DNA of 64,000 bases from Thermohalobaculum sp965247385 (GCA_965247385.1 CBDFHG010000002.1:1054001-1118000); one strand, 5' to 3'; positions 8,954 to 20,646 are shown, counted from the first letter of the stretch. Notes: generated by a model not told the origin, from the letters alone. Numbers and translations: made by a program.

Positions 8954-9096
8954 TTCGCCGTTCCCGTTGAGTCGCGGCCCCGCGCCGCCCGGCAACATTT
9001 GCCTGCTGCGCCTCGCCGGTGCAAGATCGGACTTCACAGCGGCCGAACCGCTGGTTACTTGAATGTCAGACAGAAAAATTTTCGGGAGGAGTGCCC

Positions 9097-10752
<1,656 letters not shown>

Positions 10753-10757
10753 CGCAA

Positions 10758-12614
10758 CCAGGATTCCCGAACTAAATCCCTGACGCGCCTCGGCAGGGGC
10801 GGCGATGGGTGCCGTTGTGGGGTTTTCGGCCCGCGCCCGGGCACCACTCCCGCGGATTTCGCGCTTGAGGAGATATTCTCAAGGTGGCCACGCGTTTTGC
10901 GGGTCCCGCGCCTGTCCGTTGGCCAAGCGGAGCCCTGGCCGGGAGCCGGCATCACGCTTCAGCAAGGATATCGTGGCAGGCCGGAGCCGTCAGGTCGGGC
11001 CGCGCGCCAGGGCCAGGATCTTCCGCCTGGCGCCCAGCACCGGATCGAGCCCCGCTTCGCTCGCCAAACGGATGATCAGCCGCCGCGCATGACGGATCAC
11101 CCGGCCGGGCAGGGCGATCAGAGCCAGGCGCAAGGCCTTCATCCGCCGCGCCACCCAGGCCGGTCCCGGAACCGGTTGCTTCATCACCGCGTTCAAATCA
11201 TGCGCCAGCACCATGATCGCCCACCAGGCCGCATTGGCTCCGAACAGACCCGAGGGCAGGGTGCCGCCAGCCAGGTCGTGCTTCATCACCGCGTGGACTT
11301 CCTCGCTCTTGCCACAGCGCTCCCGGGACCACCAGATCACCTCATCGCCCGGCAGATCACGGTTGGTGACCAGGGCGAACAGCTTGCTGCGCCCCCTCAA
11401 AGCAAACGCCGCGGTCGGGAACGGCAACTGATCCCCATCGCCAGGCTCCAACTGTTCCAGCGGCTCCCGGATCGCCAGGAAGCGGTAATCCGCCCGCGTC
11501 TTGCTCTCGCCCACCCAACTCGGTACATGGCAGACCTCCGCCCACTCCTGGCCGGTCTCGTGGCGTTGCCCGTCGAAAACACGATCCAGCGGTCGCCACT
11601 CAGCCTCCGGCACGGCCAGGGCGGCACGCCGGAACGCCGCCGTCACGTTGGCGCCGACGGCGAACTCGATCACCCCGAAAACCTTGTCCCGGCCCGCGCC
11701 ACAACAGAGCAGCAGATCCTTCTGATAACCCGCCGTGTCCGAGCGCAGACAGACCTTGTCCACGCCCCCAGGCAGCGCCGCCAGCGAGGCCTGCAACACC
11801 TGCAACTGCCGATAGCCGGCCGGCACATTGGCGTCGCGGAACCCGGAATGCACGATCACCTGCTGTTCCGCCCACCAGGTGTTCAACGGCTGACAGGCCT
11901 TGAACTTCTTGTAGCAGTATTCCGCCTGGCGCTTGTGGCTCTGCACCAGCGTCGCGTCCATGTCCAGCGTCGCCGAGCCCGGCCCGCGATGGCGCTGCAG
12001 AAATGACACCAGCGCCTGCCAGCGCCTGATCGACACGCCACAGACCAGGCAGACCCGCCGACGGCCGCGGGATGAAGGCACGCCCGACCTCCCGCAGCTC
12101 TTCCTGGCCTGCGTCGTGGAAGCGTTCCAACCAGCCCGACAGAGCCGACGGCGAAGGCACGCTGCGCCCGCGGCCGCGCCGGAACCGGATCTTCAGTTGC
12201 CGACGTTCCCGGCGCACCAACAGCCGCCGCTCAACCGCATCCATGGTCGCGGCAAAGCCGGCGTCCGCCTCCAGGCGTTCCAGATCCTCGATCCGATCAC
12301 CCCCGCACAGATTGAGTGCGATCACCGTGATGATCATCTGCACATCCAGCCAGCCCTGCCGCCCCGCCACCCGCACCTCGCGCCGCACCGCAGCCGCCAG
12401 TCCCGATGCCTCAATCAAATCAAGGTAAACACCAATCCCGGCAAAACCCGTCAGATCGCTGCTGCCCGGTTCGCTTTCGTACTCGAAAGGAAGAACGCCC
12501 TGTGCCATGTTATTTTCACCCCGTTGGTGATGGAGTTAATCGCAAAAATCATCATAAATCCCTTTGGATTCAAAGACAACGGGGAATTTTAACTTTTTTG
12601 ATCCAGAATCAGGG
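10758..12614 (-). mobile_element. IS1380-family element, copy B (frameshifted)
   Basis: 1857 bp, flanked by the 4-bp duplication GCAA (10754-10757, 12615-12618). The ends match copies A and D. It carries a 10-bp tandem duplication (CCAGCGCCTG, near 12013) that copy A lacks. Its two encoded protein fragments are identical to those of copy D at 40043-41899, so B and D are very recent copies of one another. Confidence 0.92.
10990..12508 (-). pseudogene. IS1380-family transposase, frameshifted (copy B)
   Basis: This has the same protein as the intact 502-residue transposase, but a 10-bp duplication near 12013 shifts the frame. The N-terminal part (from 12508, MAQGVLPFEYE) runs into unrelated sequence, while the catalytic part (SATLDMDATLVQSHKR onward) continues in another frame to 10990. 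It is not expected to yield active transposase unless ribosomes shift frame. Confidence 0.9.
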
Positions 12615-12618
12615 GCAA

Positions 12619-12957
12619 TGCCCCGGCCTCTACTCTCGCCGTCCCGACATCATCGCATCAAAAGGCTCGACAGCTCATGAGCGCCATCAAGCGCGCCGTT
12701 GCGGACAAACCGTGCCGATCCTTGCGCCGGCAACGTCACCTCTTTGTGCCAACTCTATCGCCCCGACGCCACCGAGGCGCCTCACGAGATCGACACCGAG
12801 GCCTGCAAATGGCACCACCTCATTGAGAATTTCTTCTGTAGTCTCAAAAACTTCAAACGCATCGCACTGCGAGCCTGCAAGACCGACAGCAGTTTCCCGG
12901 CAATGATCTACGCCCGTGCAGCCGTGATAAACTCAAGATGAATCTCAACAGACCCTA
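12619..12957 (+). pseudogene. IS5-family (IS427-like) transposase 3' remnant with its terminal repeat
   Basis: The tail of an IS5-type transposase is visible as HLIENFFCSLKNFKRIAL and MIYARAAVINSR, stop at 12939-12941. It is followed by the IS end TGAATCTCAACAGACCC (12941-12957). Upstream sequence back to the IS1380 copy is degraded and has no start. The same terminal sequence, with one change, occurs at 38842-38858 next to an N-terminal remnant of an IS5-type gene. The IS end abuts, and overlaps the stop codon of, the HAD gene on the other strand. Confidence 0.75.
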
Positions 12958-13698
12958 GTCCGCATCGACCGCATCCGCCATCGCCGCCATGGTCGGGAGC
13001 AGGAAATCCACCTGTGGCCTTTGCGCCACCTCCGCCGTCGCCCCCCAGGTGCCGCCCTCCGACAATCCCTGGCGGTCGATCCAGGCCTTGGCCAGGCCGA
13101 AATCCGAAGCGGGGACATGGTCGTGGAACAGGCTCTGCGCAGTGTGCAGGATCTGGCCCCTGGCGATCCCGTGATCGGCCTCCAGCCGCGCCAGCATGTG
13201 CTCGAAATTGCGCCGATCGGGCTTGTAGGAACCCACATCCTCGGCCGTATAGATGGCGTCGAACACCACCCCCAGCTTGGCATTCGAGGCGGCAAATCCG
13301 GCCCGGTTGACGTTGGACAGGATCACCAGCTTGTAGCGTTTCTTCAACCGCCGCAGCGCATCCGCAGTGTCCGGAAAGGCGGGCCAATGCGGCACGGAAG
13401 CACCGAAGGCTGCATCCATTTCCGCCGTGGTTTCAAGGTCGTAGTGGTGTGCAAACTGCATATGCACCCGGGCCAGAAGCGCCGGATACAGCATCCCCGG
13501 CGTCGCCGCCTGCTGGGCCGATTCCAGGCGGGCATGGGCGACCATCGCGGAATCGCGGGTGATGTCGGCACGCCCGCCAGCCATGATCAGCGGCTGGTAG
13601 GCATCCCAGATGCCGCTCTCCCAGTCGATCAGGGTGCCGTAGCAATCGAAGGTCAGCGTGGTGTAGTCCGACAAGGATCTGGCTAGGGGCTTGTTCAT
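12955..13698 (-). CDS. Haloacid dehalogenase-like hydrolase, type II
   Basis: A 247-residue HAD enzyme. The nucleophile Asp is in TLTFDCYGTLIDWE (about residue 18), the Ser/Thr motif is in KLVILSNVNR, the conserved Lys is in VGSYKPDRRNFEHML and the acidic end in HDHVPASDFGLAKAW. Type II enzymes hydrolyse L-2-haloacids, but many relatives have other substrates. The ATG at 13698 is preceded by GGGAGTG; the frame is also open upstream through an AraC-like remnant (13699-14175), which I treat as separate. The TAG stop lies in the end of an IS5 remnant, so a few native C-terminal residues may be lost. Confidence 0.85.
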   Translation of the reverse strand: MNKPLARSLSDYTTLTFDCYGTLIDWESGIWDAYQPLIMAGGRADITRDSAMVAHARLESAQQAATPGMLYPALLARVHMQFAHHYDLETTAEMDAAFGASVPHWPAFPDTADALRRLKKRYKLVILSNVNRAGFAASNAKLGVVFDAIYTAEDVGSYKPDRRNFEHMLARLEADHGIARGQILHTAQSLFHDHVPASDFGLAKAWIDRQGLSEGGTWGATAEVAQRPQVDFLLPTMAAMADAVDAD

Positions 13699-14175
13699 CG
13701 CTTTCACTCCCGAAATGGTCCCAAGAATGGATCCGTTGGCAAGGCTTCTCGCATGGATCAGGGGCATCGTCTTGACCTGGGTTACCGAATTTTGTGCCGC
13801 ATCTCCTGTTCCCGGCACCGCGCACACCGCAGAGGCAACGAATGCGAGATGCCCCGCCATTTCGGGGTCGAAATCGAAAACGGCCCGTTCGGCTGCAATC
13901 ACCCAAAACCGCTGGCCGTCAGAAAGCGGTAAACTGCTATCACTATTAGATATATCTACGATCAGGAAGGCGTTCTCCTCGGTCCCGAGAAAGCTGTGCG
14001 CCTCGCCGCCCGGGATCGAGGCGGCGCGCCGGCCGATGACCCGGCCGCCCTGTCCCGCGATTTCCATCTCCAGCGCCCCGGCCAGCGGCAGGACCAGTTG
14101 GTGATGATCGTGGACATGGCTTGCGGCCTGGTCGCCGTAGCGCCTGGTCTCGATCTCCGCCGCCGCCTTTTTCAC
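13699..14175 (-). pseudogene. AraC-type regulator, N-terminal cupin domain only
   Basis: The frame from a GTG at 14175 encodes a cupin-like sensor region: HVHDHHQLVLPLAGALEMEI, then SIPGGEAHSFLG and SDGQRFWVIAAERAVF. This is the pattern of AraC-family N-terminal domains. No helix-turn-helix follows. Instead the frame runs through about 50 residues of unclear sequence directly into the HAD gene start. It could be a real sensor-hydrolase fusion of 406 residues, but the absence of a DNA-binding domain and the HAD gene's own ribosome-binding site favour a truncated regulator. Confidence 0.5.
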
Positions 14176-14368
14176 ACCGGTTGATCCTATGCAGACCCGA
14201 GGTAGAGCGGATCATTATAGCGCCGCAACGCCGCTCGTGAACCCCGTCACGAAACGGTTGAAACGTCAACGAATCGATCGATTCCAAAGGAACGCTTTCC
14301 GTGACAATCCAATCAGATTAGGCCATAGTCCTGATGTATTGATTAAGCAATGCGACGGGGGCGCTGCG

Positions 14369-15760
14369 ATGAGTGACGACACCAGCGGCCCAAAACCTTG
14401 GGATATCGAGCAATTCCGGGGGCTTCGTCGTCACCTCAAGCGCGAGGGCGACTGGGAAAAGGACGCCGAGCTGGTGCTGGACGCCAGCTACCGGCCCGAA
14501 CTCCTGACCGGCCCCGAGCACCTGACCGGCAATGTCAGCCCAAAATTCGACAAGAAGGGCGCATCGCTGTTTTGGCTGGCGCTGGTGAGCGCATTCATGA
14601 CAGTGCTGACCGTCGGGCTCTACCGGTTCTGGATGGTCACCCGGCTGCGCCGCCATTACTGGAATTCCATACGAATACAAGGGGATCCGCTGGAGTATAC
14701 CGGCACCGGCCTGGAAAAGATCCTGGGATTTTTCGTCGCCATCATCATCCTGGCGGTTTATCTTGGCCTGGTGAATATCTTGATAACCTTTGTCGGAATC
14801 TCCTATCTCGAGGGAAATCCCTACGCCCGGTTACTCACGGCTTTCACCGCCCTGCCGCTGTTCTTCTTCGCCGCCTACCGGGCGCGGCGCTACATCATGG
14901 CGCGGACCCGCTGGCGCGGCATCCGTTTCGGCATGGACAACGGCGCCTGGGGCTACACGATCAGGGCGCTATGGTACTGGTTCCTGACCATGATCACCGG
15001 CGGGCTGCTCTACCCCTACCAACACTTCAGGCTGGCGAAATACGTGACCGACCGGACCTGGTTCGGCGATCTGAAGTTCCATCAAAATGGCTCGTGGGCC
15101 GGATTGTTCGCCTATTGGATCTGGCTCTATATCGCCCTCGGGCTAGGCGCGTTGGCGGTCTGGGGTGTGGCCGCCGACTATGACAGTATCACGACCAAAG
15201 TCATAGGCTTTCTTGTTATTTTCGTTTGCTGCATTTCGTTTTTCATCTTGATGATGCGTTACGAAATCGTGGTCTTCCGATACCTGTGGAGCAACCGGGT
15301 TCTTGGCGAGGCCACGTTCCAGAATGACGTCAAGCCCGGCAGGATCATCGGCGTCTATCTGATCGGCACCCTGCTGGTCGCGATCTGCACATCTCTGGTC
15401 GGCGGCGCAGTTTTGGCTATGATCCTGGCGGTCGGGTATTTCATGCAGGGCTTCGATATGATGTCCCAGCTGATGCAACTGCAGTTGATGTTGGATGGAG
15501 ACGCCGTTTCAGACGATCCGATGCAGGCCATCACCGGTATCGTCATGGCGGCGGTGTTTTTCTATCTCGTTTTCTTCGCCGTTCCTTTTGCCTTCGTGCA
15601 AATCTTCCTCACCCGGCCGATCCTGCAACGAAAAACCGAAGCGATGGTGATCCACCAGACCCAGGCCCTGACCCAAAGCCGCCAGCGCGAGCATGATCAC
15701 GCCGCCGAGGCAGGCGGTTTTGCCGATGCGCTGGGTGTCGATGTCGGGGCCGGATTTTAA
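14369..15760 (+). CDS. DUF898 family multi-pass membrane protein
   Basis: A 463-residue inner-membrane protein with about eight to ten hydrophobic segments arranged as two similar halves. Each half contains a W-rich block (TVGLYRFWMVTRLRRHYW; ITGGLLYPYQHFRLAKY), typical of DUF898/YjgN. The molecular function is unknown. The ATG at 14369 (MSDDTSGPKPWDIEQF) is preferred over upstream in-frame codons because conserved sequence begins there. The stop TAA overlaps the ATG of the M48 protease gene by one base, so the two are probably co-translated. This DUF898-M48 pairing suggests a joint envelope role. Confidence 0.88.
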   Translation: MSDDTSGPKPWDIEQFRGLRRHLKREGDWEKDAELVLDASYRPELLTGPEHLTGNVSPKFDKKGASLFWLALVSAFMTVLTVGLYRFWMVTRLRRHYWNSIRIQGDPLEYTGTGLEKILGFFVAIIILAVYLGLVNILITFVGISYLEGNPYARLLTAFTALPLFFFAAYRARRYIMARTRWRGIRFGMDNGAWGYTIRALWYWFLTMITGGLLYPYQHFRLAKYVTDRTWFGDLKFHQNGSWAGLFAYWIWLYIALGLGALAVWGVAADYDSITTKVIGFLVIFVCCISFFILMMRYEIVVFRYLWSNRVLGEATFQNDVKPGRIIGVYLIGTLLVAICTSLVGGAVLAMILAVGYFMQGFDMMSQLMQLQLMLDGDAVSDDPMQAITGIVMAAVFFYLVFFAVPFAFVQIFLTRPILQRKTEAMVIHQTQALTQSRQREHDHAAEAGGFADALGVDVGAGF

Positions 15761-16917
15761 TGACCGCGCTGGCGCAGTACACCACGCTGGAGGCCGAGGC
15801 GCACTATTTCAATGGCGAATCCGCCCAGCCCAGAAATGTCGTCATCAGCTTCCGGGAACGGTCGCTGGTGATCATGGGGTTCGACGAGGAGGTGCTGGCC
15901 CACTGGCCGCTGGCCAGCCTGCGGGCGCTCGGCCCGCGCGGCGACAGCGCCATGCAACTGGCACCCCATCCCAACAGCGACGAGCGTATCGTGTTGTCGG
16001 ATCGGCAGATGCTGAAGGCCATCGCCGAGGTCTGCCCCGGCCTCTACCACCGCAAGGTTGATCGCAAGGGAGTAGGGCGCGCCCTCGCCTGGGCGGGTGG
16101 CGCCCTCGCCTCGATGGCTCTGATCGTCTTCGTGCTGCTGTCTGCGCTTGCCGGGCAACTGGCCCTGATGATCCCGCCCGAGAGCGAACAACAGCTTGGC
16201 GATGCCATCGTCGAGCAGATCCAGTCCGGCCTGGAGTTGATGACCGGCCACCGCCCGGAGATCTGCGATTACCCGCGGGGCCAGGAGGCGCTGCAGCGGA
16301 TGGTTGCCCGGCTGGGCACCGAGATGGGCCTGCCCTACCCGCTTCGGGTCGGCGTCATCGACCACGAGATGGTCAACGCGTTCGCTGTTCCCGGCGGCCG
16401 GATCGTTTTCATGCGCGGCTTGCTCGAGGCCGCCGACAGCCCGGAGGAGGTGGCAGGCATCCTGGCGCACGAGATCGGACATGTGGTCAATCACGACCCG
16501 ACCCGCGAAGCACTGCGGGCGGCCGGCACCGCCGGTATCCTGGGCTTGCTGCTGGGCGATGTCTTTGGTGCCGGTATCGTCGTGGTAGCGAGCGACGCGT
16601 TGATCAATGCCAGCTACGGGCGCGACGCCGAGTCCAACGCGGACGAGACTGCCTATGCCCTGTTGGCCAAGGCCGAGTTGCCAAGCCGGCACCTCGCCAG
16701 TTTCTTCACCAGATTGCGCAAGGAATACGGCGATGCGGACGGGGTTCTGAAACTGTTCGCCAGCCATCCGGGGCTGGGCGGCCGCGCGGAGCGCGCCGCC
16801 GCCGCCGATCGTATCGGCGGTGGCACCTATGAGCCGGTGCTCAGCGACCAGGACTGGATCGCGCTGCGCGGCATTTGCCAGGGAGGCCTGCCCACGGTGC
16901 GCAGACACGGCGGTTAG
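15760..16917 (+). CDS. M48-family zinc metalloprotease, membrane-anchored
   Basis: A 385-residue protein. An N-terminal ~100-residue domain is followed by one transmembrane segment (ALASMALIVFVLLSALAG, about 115-135) and a peptidase domain with the zinc motif HEIGH (about residues 237-241). A third ligand is likely in the ESNADETAY helix (about 290). Relatives such as BepA and HtpX handle envelope protein quality control. Here the active site is predicted to face the periplasm, which is an inference. Translation is coupled to the DUF898 gene through the TAATG overlap. Confidence 0.9.
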   Translation: MTALAQYTTLEAEAHYFNGESAQPRNVVISFRERSLVIMGFDEEVLAHWPLASLRALGPRGDSAMQLAPHPNSDERIVLSDRQMLKAIAEVCPGLYHRKVDRKGVGRALAWAGGALASMALIVFVLLSALAGQLALMIPPESEQQLGDAIVEQIQSGLELMTGHRPEICDYPRGQEALQRMVARLGTEMGLPYPLRVGVIDHEMVNAFAVPGGRIVFMRGLLEAADSPEEVAGILAHEIGHVVNHDPTREALRAAGTAGILGLLLGDVFGAGIVVVASDALINASYGRDAESNADETAYALLAKAELPSRHLASFFTRLRKEYGDADGVLKLFASHPGLGGRAERAAAADRIGGGTYEPVLSDQDWIALRGICQGGLPTVRRHGG

Positions 16918-16999
16918 ATCGTTTTGCGCCAAATGCACACCCCTCACCACCAAGCCTACCGGATGGGATTGCGCCTGGTGGTTGGGCGGGGAGGAGGGG

Positions 17000-17029
17000 C
17001 GCCGAAAGCGTCAGCTTTCGAACAGGCGC
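17000..17029 (+). repeat. 30-bp dispersed repeat, copy 1
   Basis: Matches the reverse complement of 51001-51030 at 28 of 30 positions. Core: CGCCGAAAGCG, 3-4 bases, GCTTTCGAACAGGCGC. The GAAAGC/GCTTTC arms can pair. It lies in the spacer between the M48 gene and the 3' end of the MBL hydrolase gene. Confidence 0.6.
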
Positions 17030-17072
17030 AAACAACCCGCCGGCAGGCCGAGCCGTCAGGGCAAAGGATGCG

Positions 17073-18002
17073 TCAGGCCAACTCGAAGACCGCCGCGGCC
17101 GAGAGTTGGCCACGCACCGCCACCCGGCCCTCGTCCATAAGCCCGATCAAGCTCGCCAGAACGTTGCGCCGTGCCGCCGGCAGCAACACCGGATCGACAT
17201 CGGTGTAGATCGTCTGGGCCAGTTGCCCGGCATCGGCGGGGCCGACCGCCAATCGCGCGAGGATTTGCGCCAGTCGCTCCTCGCGATGCGCGATCTGGAA
17301 GGCCAGCATTGCCGCCGGATCAGTGACCGGGTGGCCGTGCCCGGGCAAGTAAAGGCGATCCTGCGTCCGCCCGGCCAGGCACCGCAGGGATGCCATGAAG
17401 GCCGCCATGTCGCCCTCCGGCGGCGAGACCAGGGTGGTCGCCCAACCCATAACCGTGTCGCCGGAGAACAGAACTCCCCCGCCCTCCAACACCAGGCAAA
17501 TGTGGTTCGACAGATGTCCTGGGGTGTGCAGCGCTGTCAGCGCCCAGTCACCTGCACCGACGGTTCCGCCCTCGGTCATCTCGTGGTCTGGCCGGAAGCC
17601 GGTGTCTGCGCCCTCGCCGCCGCCAAGCACGACCCCATCGGCCTTGAGCCGCAGCATGGTCTCGGACAGCCCGGCCCCATGCGGTCCGAAGGCATGGACC
17701 GGCGCGCCGGTCGTATCGGCAACCGCCCTGGCCCCGGGGCTGTGATCGACATGGCTGTGGGTGACCAGGATATGCGCGATGCGCTCGCCTGGCTCCAGCG
17801 CGGCGGCGATGGCGGCCAGGTGTTCGCGATCGTCCGGCCCCGGGTCGATCAGCGCCACGTCGCCCTGGCCGACCAGATAGCTGCGGGTGCCGGTGAAGGT
17901 CATCGCCGATGGATTGCGGCAGGTCACCCGCCGCACCCCCGGCGCGACTTGCTCGGCGACGCCATAGCTGACCTCGGGATTCCTGTCGAACGGGTCTTTC
18001 AC
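17073..18002 (-). CDS. MBL-fold metallo-hydrolase (LACTB2-like)
   Basis: A 309-residue metallo-beta-lactamase-fold hydrolase. Zinc ligands are visible in VTHSHVDHSPGA (HxHxDH, about residue 100), HTPGHLSNH (about 180), SGDTVMG (about 205) and GHGHPV (about 250). A C-terminal winged-helix-like region (LAQTIYTDVDPVLLPAARR) is shared with LACTB2-type RNases and hydrolases. The GTG at 18002 has a strong GGAGGGG ribosome-binding site. An ATG at 18041 would extend it by 13 residues and overlap the start of the divergent kinase gene. The substrate is unknown. Confidence 0.87.
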   Translation of the reverse strand: MKDPFDRNPEVSYGVAEQVAPGVRRVTCRNPSAMTFTGTRSYLVGQGDVALIDPGPDDREHLAAIAAALEPGERIAHILVTHSHVDHSPGARAVADTTGAPVHAFGPHGAGLSETMLRLKADGVVLGGGEGADTGFRPDHEMTEGGTVGAGDWALTALHTPGHLSNHICLVLEGGGVLFSGDTVMGWATTLVSPPEGDMAAFMASLRCLAGRTQDRLYLPGHGHPVTDPAAMLAFQIAHREERLAQILARLAVGPADAGQLAQTIYTDVDPVLLPAARRNVLASLIGLMDEGRVAVRGQLSAAAVFELA

Positions 18003-18039
18003 CTTGCACGCCCCTCCGCTGGCCAATAGTTTTTCCTTC

Positions 18040-19380
18040 ATGCGCAGCATTCGTAAATTCCTCAAGCGATACCTGCCGAACAGCCTGTTCGGGCGGGCAT
18101 TGCTGATCCTGTTGCTGCCGATCCTGCTGTTGCAGGCGGTGGTGATCTCGATCTTTGTCCAACGCCACTTCGACGCCATCACCGAGCAGATGGCCCGCGC
18201 GGTCGGGCGCGAGTTGAACGCCGCCATCGCCCGGATCGAGGCCGCCGAAACCATGGAGGAGGCCCGCGCCGCGCTGAACGAGATGGGGCCGCAATTCGGT
18301 TTCGAGATGGGGCTCGACGAGGGCAGCATTGTTGAGTCACGGGCGCTGCGTACCTTCTACGACTTCACTGGCGGAATAATCGACGAGACCCTGAAAGACG
18401 TGGTGCGCCGACCGATGGCGCTGGATCTGGTGAATTTCAGGAAATATGCCAGCGCCCGGGTCGTCACCGCCAAGGGGGTGCTGCGGGTGCTGATCCCACG
18501 CAGCCGGATGAACCCGTCGAACCCGCACCAGCTCTTCATCTGGACGACCGCGGCGGCGGTGCTGCTGACGGTGGTGGCGGTAATCTTCCTGCGCAACCAG
18601 ATCAGGCCGATCAACGAACTGGCCCGGGCCGCCGCCGCTTTCGGGCGTGGCCGGACGGTGGCGTTCCGCCCCTCTGGCGCGGTCGAGGTGCGCAGCGCCG
18701 GCGCCGCCTTTGTCAGTATGCGCAGCCGCATCGAGCGTCAGATTGAGCAGCGCACCCGGATGCTGTCGGGCGTCAGCCACGACCTGCGAACGCCACTGAC
18801 CCGGATGAAGTTGGCGCTGGCGGTGGCCGAGGACACGCCGGAGATTCGCGAGTTCGGCCGCGATGTCGACGAGATGGAGCACATGCTGGACGCCTTCCTC
18901 GATTTTGCCCGCGGCGAGGGTGGCGAGATCGTCGAACCAGCCGACCCGACGGACCTGGCCGAGGAAATCGCCGCCGACGCCCGGCGCAAGGGGACCGAAC
19001 TGACGCTCTACAGCCAGATCGAAACCCCCGACGAGCGCGAGGTCGAGATGCGCCGCCGGGCTTTGAAACGCTGCCTGACCAATCTGGTCGACAACGCCGC
19101 CAGCTATGGCGCCCAGGTCTCTCTTTCGACCCGGCTGACCCGCCGGGCGCTGGAGTTCTCGGTCGAGGATGACGGCCCCGGCATTCCCGAGGATAAACGC
19201 GAGGAAGTGATGCGCGCCTTCACCCGGCTGGACGAGGCGCGCAACCAGAATGTCGCCTCCGGAGTCGGCCTGGGCCTGTCGATCGCTCAGGACATCGCCC
19301 GCGCCCATGGCGGCTCGCTGCACCTCGGCGACAGCCCCCGGCTGGGCGGCCTGAAGGCAACGGTGCTGTTGCCGAGATAG
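18040..19380 (+). CDS. EnvZ-like sensor histidine kinase
   Basis: A 446-residue membrane kinase. Two transmembrane helices (about 20-40 and 165-187) flank a ~120-residue periplasmic sensor. A HAMP region and the phospho-acceptor box LSGVSHDLRTPLTRMKL (His about 247) follow, then the ATPase motifs LVDNAASYG (N box), VEDDGPGIP (G1) and VGLGLSIAQDIARAHGG (G2). The N-terminal pattern (RKFLKRYLPNSLFGRALLI) is typical of alphaproteobacterial EnvZ/FeuQ-type kinases. No response-regulator gene is adjacent: an MBL hydrolase diverges on one side and an arsenite exporter follows. Its partner must be encoded elsewhere. Confidence 0.9.
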   Translation: MRSIRKFLKRYLPNSLFGRALLILLLPILLLQAVVISIFVQRHFDAITEQMARAVGRELNAAIARIEAAETMEEARAALNEMGPQFGFEMGLDEGSIVESRALRTFYDFTGGIIDETLKDVVRRPMALDLVNFRKYASARVVTAKGVLRVLIPRSRMNPSNPHQLFIWTTAAAVLLTVVAVIFLRNQIRPINELARAAAAFGRGRTVAFRPSGAVEVRSAGAAFVSMRSRIERQIEQRTRMLSGVSHDLRTPLTRMKLALAVAEDTPEIREFGRDVDEMEHMLDAFLDFARGEGGEIVEPADPTDLAEEIAADARRKGTELTLYSQIETPDEREVEMRRRALKRCLTNLVDNAASYGAQVSLSTRLTRRALEFSVEDDGPGIPEDKREEVMRAFTRLDEARNQNVASGVGLGLSIAQDIARAHGGSLHLGDSPRLGGLKATVLLPR

Positions 19381-19425
19381 CCTGACCACAGAGCCGAGGC
19401 CCGAAACACCGCGAGGACCACCTGA

Positions 19426-20487
19426 ATGTCGATCTTCGAACGCTATCTCACCCTCTGGGTCGCGCTCTGCATCATCGCCGGGGTGGCGCTGGGCCATCTC
19501 ATGCCGGAGGCTTTTCACCTGATCGGCGACGCCGAGATCGCCCGGGTCAACCTGCCGGTCGCGGTGCTGGTCTGGCTGATGATCATCCCGATGCTGGTCA
19601 AGATCGACTTCGGTGCCCTGCTCCAGGTCAGGGAACACTGGCGCGGCGTCGGCGTGACGCTGTTCATCAACTGGGCGGTCAAGCCGTTCTCAATGGCCGC
19701 ACTGGGCTGGTTGTTCGTCGGCTACCTGTTCCGGCCCTGGCTGCCCGGCGATCAGATCGACAGCTACATCGCCGGGCTGATCATCCTCGCTGCCGCCCCC
19801 TGCACCGCGATGGTCTTCGTGTGGAGCAACCTCTCCGACGGCGAACCGCATTTCACCCTCAGCCAGGTGGCGCTGAACGACACCATCATGGTGTTCGCCT
19901 TTGCCCCGATTGTCGGCTTCCTGCTCGGCCTCTCGGCGATCATCGTGCCGTGGGAAACGCTGCTGCTGTCGGTCGTGCTGTATATCGTCGTGCCGGTGAT
20001 CTTCGCCCAGTTTCTGCGGCGCAGCCTGCTGGCAAAGGGCGGCCAGGCGGCGCTGGATGCGGTGCTCCATCGGCTCGGCCCGGTGTCGCTGGTGGCGCTG
20101 CTGACGACGCTGGTGCTGCTGTTCGGCTTCCAGGGCAAGCAGATCGTCGCCCAGCCGCTGGTGATCGCGCTGCTGTCGGTGCCGATCCTGATCCAAGTCT
20201 ATTTCAACTCCGGGCTGGCCTACCTGCTGAACCGCCGCTTCGGCGTCGCCCATTGCGTCGCCGCGCCGTCGGCGCTGATCGGGGCGAGCAATTTCTTCGA
20301 GCTGGCGGTGGCCACGGCAATCGCGCTGTTCGGCTTCGAATCCGGGGCAGCACTCGCCACCGTTGTCGGCGTGCTGGTCGAGGTCCCGGTGATGCTGACG
20401 GTGGTGCGGATCGTCAACCGGAGCAAGGGCTGGTACGAAAGCGGCACGGCGGTGCGCCGCCGTCACGGGCAGGCGGCGGCGGAATAG
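19426..20487 (+). CDS. acr3: ACR3-family arsenite efflux permease
   Basis: A 353-residue carrier with ten predicted transmembrane helices that extrudes arsenite using the proton-motive force. The conserved Cys of ACR3 proteins is in AAAPCTAMVFVWS (about residue 126) and the conserved Glu in ASNFFELAVATAI (about residue 293). Membrane-helix spacing and length match the family. It follows the kinase gene by 45 bases on the same strand and may be co-transcribed. No arsR or arsC gene is adjacent, so local arsenic control is not evident. Confidence 0.92.
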   Translation: MSIFERYLTLWVALCIIAGVALGHLMPEAFHLIGDAEIARVNLPVAVLVWLMIIPMLVKIDFGALLQVREHWRGVGVTLFINWAVKPFSMAALGWLFVGYLFRPWLPGDQIDSYIAGLIILAAAPCTAMVFVWSNLSDGEPHFTLSQVALNDTIMVFAFAPIVGFLLGLSAIIVPWETLLLSVVLYIVVPVIFAQFLRRSLLAKGGQAALDAVLHRLGPVSLVALLTTLVLLFGFQGKQIVAQPLVIALLSVPILIQVYFNSGLAYLLNRRFGVAHCVAAPSALIGASNFFELAVATAIALFGFESGAALATVVGVLVEVPVMLTVVRIVNRSKGWYESGTAVRRRHGQAAAE

Positions 20488-20646
20488 ACCGCCCTCACTC
20501 GGCGAGGAATGCAACTCGACCAAAGCCCCGGCCGGGCGGCGGCGGCGGCACGCAAAGCGATGGATGGCGGGCGGAAATCGGAGCTGTAATCGACCGGATC
20601 CAGTCAGCAATCCGTTCGAGTCGGCAATTCGCTGCGGGAAAGCGCC

